From contig JANYHF010000064.1 in NCBI GenBank assembly GCA_025359185.1, forward strand, positions 1-64,000: a stretch of 64,000 nucleotides of DNA, read 5' to 3'. The translations under genes were made by a program, and so were the position numbers. Source of the stretch: Hyphomicrobiaceae bacterium (GTDB lineage Bacteria > Pseudomonadota > Alphaproteobacteria > Rhizobiales > Hyphomicrobiaceae). Below are positions 62,801 to 64,000 of the stretch, one piece after another. Positions within the stretch are counted from its first letter, which is position 1; every line of letters starts with the position of its first letter. A model generated the notes under the pieces. It saw only the letters and a list, made by a program, of their open reading frames with translations, ran no database searches and was not told where the DNA came from.

Positions 62801-63346
62801 GCCACCGGCAATCGCTTTTTGCGCGGCACCCTTACGCACGCACTGCTCCAGCATTTGCCAAGCCTTGCCGCGAAGAACCGGAAGGCGGCCGCTGAGCGCT
62901 TCCTCAAGATGCGCGCCCCAGATCTGCCTGCCAAGGTTCGCACCAGCATTATTGGGGAAGTGCTGGCTATTCTGGATCACCCAGAATTTGCCCCGGTCTT
63001 CGGTCCGAGATCAGTCGCCGAAGTGCCGGTGGTCGCCGAAATTCCGCTGCCGGACGGGCAGCCCGTGCGCATCGCAGGGCAGATCGACCGGCTGTTCGCC
63101 CAAGATGGATTCGTAACCATTATCGACTTCAAAACCAACCGGCCGCCGCCCCTGGATCTGGCCAGTGTGCCGCAGACCTATCTGTTGCAGCTGGCCGCCT
63201 ACCGGCTTGCGATACGGCGCATTTACCGAACAGAGATTGTTCGCGCGGCCCTACTGTGGACCGACGGCGCGCGCTTGATGGAGGTGCCCGCGGATCTGCT
63301 CGATGATCACGAGAAAGCGCTTCTGTCTGGCCGGCCATGGTCTTGA
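59861..63346 (+). CDS. addA: AddA, helicase-nuclease subunit
   Basis: A 1161-residue SF1 helicase-nuclease. Walker A SANAGTGKTYVLVRR (about 27-41), motif Ia ILCLTFTKAAAAEMKNRL, motif II DHILVDEAQDTGPLPW, motif III VFAVGDEKQSIYGFQGAAP, motif V RIMTVHGAKGLEAPIVFLP and motif VI LLYVAMTRARDQLYIGG. The C-terminal nuclease has GQIDRLFAQDGFVTIIDFKT with Asp and Lys of the PD-(D/E)XK core. ATG 59861 overlaps addB. A full-length copy. Confidence 0.96.
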   Translation: MSSDTVTQLTERFQRQATDPGASAWVSANAGTGKTYVLVRRVLRLLLSGSEPARILCLTFTKAAAAEMKNRLFQKMSEWATADSSRLTVDLVELLGHSPSQTEQDLARTLFAASLESPGGLKVQTIHAFCERLLQRFPLEAGLSPGFSVLDQEQTDALLRASIEVVLTEATSRAGPAQEALQTVIAHANEGQFDGLLIEAVKQRDSIREVLRRATTGDDPFAEIEARLRKHLGVPLGESADSLDTKCVGLISTTDAGAIHEALLTGSAMDVKAADLLSAVLIARSQRERIVALETYLLTKDGTPRAKPMTKAVATAHPELDSLIRRAADEALGLRHQRQGLAVASATAALLRLADAAIGHYADGKSRAAALDYDDLISKTANLLSSSGDTQWVLYKLDGGLDHILVDEAQDTGPLPWRIVTALADEFFANAGAGATLRTVFAVGDEKQSIYGFQGAAPEMFERTGRDFEALAKAAGTPYARVPLTLSFRTVAPVLSAVDAVFATAEAAAGLTASGEAVRHAVHRLGHAGTVEIWPTELPQEVVAEEPWSPIAGTGGSAPANRLAARIADTIAGWISRGERLASEDRPIRAGDVLILLRKRQPFAPAMIRALKARGLPVAGADRIRVTEQIAVEDLVALGRFLLLPEDDLALASALKSPLFGLDDDDLFHIGYARKGSLWGTLQRKAAGEPRLAEVAGTLKRWRSEADFLPPFEFFKRLLDKDGRRARLLTRLGPEAGDAIDEFLNLAIRFDTDEPPSLQGFLDWLGRASPEIKRDMDQGRNEIRIMTVHGAKGLEAPIVFLPDTCSVRGMRGAPLLPLAEGEPPVWLIKGATQLDAVNGAKTARADKDRHERNRLLYVAMTRARDQLYIGGFEGTRGREPGCWYDLILNALQPMCEVYPQADGPPLLRLQSPQTVPPKPVQSGPETAGALLPYPDWALRHAPRAEARTVPLAPSRLAPLDTEEGSGVAPPTEAVASPRGLATGNRFLRGTLTHALLQHLPSLAAKNRKAAAERFLKMRAPDLPAKVRTSIIGEVLAILDHPEFAPVFGPRSVAEVPVVAEIPLPDGQPVRIAGQIDRLFAQDGFVTIIDFKTNRPPPLDLASVPQTYLLQLAAYRLAIRRIYRTEIVRAALLWTDGARLMEVPADLLDDHEKALLSGRPWS

Positions 63347-63436
63347 CGTTCGACGGCCGCAACCATACCTATTCCTGTGACCGCATGGGCAGGCGAATCG
63401 CGCTGCCCGATTTCGCCGGCAGGAGATAAAGACAAC

Positions 63437-63757
63437 ATGAGCACGTTGGCCATTACCGATAAGTCGTTCGATGCTGAAGTCGCTAAGTCCAATATTCCTG
63501 TCGTCGTCGACTTTTGGGCGGAATGGTGCGGCCCATGCAAGGCCATCGGGCCAGCGCTGGAAGAGATCGCCAAAGAAATGGGCGGCAAGGTGAAAATCAC
63601 CAAGCTGAACATTGATGAGAATCCGGGTGTGACGGAGAAGTTCCACATCCGCGCCATCCCGACACTGATGGTGTTCAAGGGCGGCGAGGTTGCCGCAACG
63701 CAGACGGGTGCTCTGCCCAAAAATAAATTGTCCGAGTGGATCGCAAAGTCGATCTAG
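63437..63757 (+). CDS. trxA: Thioredoxin 1
   Basis: A 106-residue thioredoxin with the WCGPC active site (WAEWCGPCKAIGPALEEIAK), the cis-Pro in FHIRAIPTLMVFKGG and the conserved Asp in VVVDFWAEW. It reduces disulphides in the cytosol. ATG 63437 has AGGAGAT 9 bp upstream; the frame is open to 63377 but that is not needed. A terminator hairpin follows, overlapping the folC stop on the other strand. Confidence 0.97.
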   Translation: MSTLAITDKSFDAEVAKSNIPVVVDFWAEWCGPCKAIGPALEEIAKEMGGKVKITKLNIDENPGVTEKFHIRAIPTLMVFKGGEVAATQTGALPKNKLSEWIAKSI

Positions 63758-63790
63758 CTGTCGCACGGCCGGTCACTCTACAACTGTCTA

Positions 63791-63824
63791 ACGGGCCTCA
63801 GCCACCGCCGGCGAGGCCCGTTCG
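63791..63824 (+). terminator. Terminator after trxA
   Basis: A perfect 9-bp stem ACGGGCCTC (63791-63799) / GAGGCCCGT (63813-63821), followed by TCGTTTTG. It lies 34 bp after the trxA stop and overlaps the 3' end of the convergent folC. Confidence 0.85.
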
Positions 63825-64000
63825 TTTTGCGGCTGCGACTGCTTCGGCATCTGCGGCAAGTGATGAGCCCGCCAGATGCAGCGACCCGCAGATCAGCACA
63901 CGGACCGGCTTGGCATTGGCGCGGACAGCAATGGCCGCTAAGGCGTCCGCGATGCCGTTGGCCGGCTGACTGAAGATGCCCTCTGCCTCGGCCGCGCGCA
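63798..64000 (-). CDS. folC: C-terminal end of folylpolyglutamate/dihydrofolate synthase (FolC), partial
   Basis: The last 66 codons of a gene running off the window's right edge. Translation of the minus strand gives SQPANGIADALAAIAVRANA, then KPVRVLICGSLHLAGSSLA and AADAEAVAAAKRTGLAGGG before the TGA at 63800-63798. The ICGSLHLAG motif and the Ala-rich tail are the FolC C-terminus, and folC follows trxA in this gene order in related genomes. The catalytic domain lies outside the window. Confidence 0.85.
   Translation of the reverse strand, partial: RAAEAEGIFSQPANGIADALAAIAVRANAKPVRVLICGSLHLAGSSLAADAEAVAAAKRTGLAGGG

Noticed and set aside
1-64000. tRNA, rRNA, prophage or transposase genes
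   Set aside because: I looked for T-loop words, conserved rRNA segments, integrase and transposase motifs and found none; mobile signal is limited to TA modules and short repeats.

Overview
The window is 64 kb of GC-rich bacterial chromosome, almost fully coding, with no rRNA, tRNA, plasmid or phage block that I could recognise. Several features point to an alphaproteobacterium of the order Hyphomicrobiales (Rhizobiales): a DivL-type cell-cycle kinase (Tyr where other kinases have His) in the block divL-tsaE/amgK-murU-addB-addA-trxA-folC, the Hsp20-DUF1150 pair, a curlin locus with CsgH, coaA close to hslV, infC starting at AUC, and families of short palindromic intergenic repeats. I cannot name the genus.

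Layout. 0-8 kb: an HTH protein, coaA (minus), a PemK/Phd toxin-antitoxin pair with a clear palindromic operator, hslV and hslU separated by an inserted methyltransferase and a palindromic repeat, a 2-hydroxyacid dehydrogenase and a DUF2189 membrane protein. 8-14 kb: a RelE/HigA-like pair, then a likely operon of B12-dependent diol/glycerol dehydratase (large and medium subunits fused, plus small subunit), an isochorismatase-fold hydrolase and an APC permease. 14-25 kb: heat-shock hsp20-DUF1150 with a candidate sigma-32 promoter and RNA thermometer, a ynjBCD-like ABC importer, an FAH-family enzyme, a flippase, an inositol-phosphatase, a second APC permease and a zinc alcohol dehydrogenase. 25-33.5 kb: the RNA and translation block pnp-rpsO-truB (minus), a polytopic membrane protein, a yceI gene broken by one UGA, infC and a Fic protein. 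34-36 kb: a MotA/MotB-like ion-channel pair. 36-39 kb: a curli-type functional-amyloid locus with three curlins, CsgH and a Pro-rich protein ending in a single curlin-like motif; no csgE, csgF or csgG is in the window. 39-47 kb: an MttB-family methyltransferase without pyrrolysine, gluQ, a YdjM-like membrane hydrolase, a GGDEF/EAL protein and a DadA-like oxidase. 47-50 kb: a Ser-rich secreted protein and a TadG-like von Willebrand A protein with eleven Gly-(Tyr/Phe)-Asp-His-Asp-type pentapeptides and a Gly-His tail inserted in its vWA region. 50-64 kb: ahcY, then the conserved divL to folC block.

Themes. Surface structures (curlins, TadG, MotAB-like pair, flippase, c-di-GMP enzyme) sit beside proteostasis and RNA housekeeping (HslVU, Hsp20, PNPase, S15, TruB, IF-3). 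Amine/alcohol catabolism (diol dehydratase, two APC permeases, alcohol dehydrogenase, MttB homologue, amino-acid-oxidase-like enzyme) recurs without microcompartment genes. Mobile signal is limited to toxin-antitoxin pairs and dispersed palindromic repeats.

For most genes the start codon was chosen from ribosome-binding sites and family N-termini rather than from the longest frame; each entry says so where it differs.
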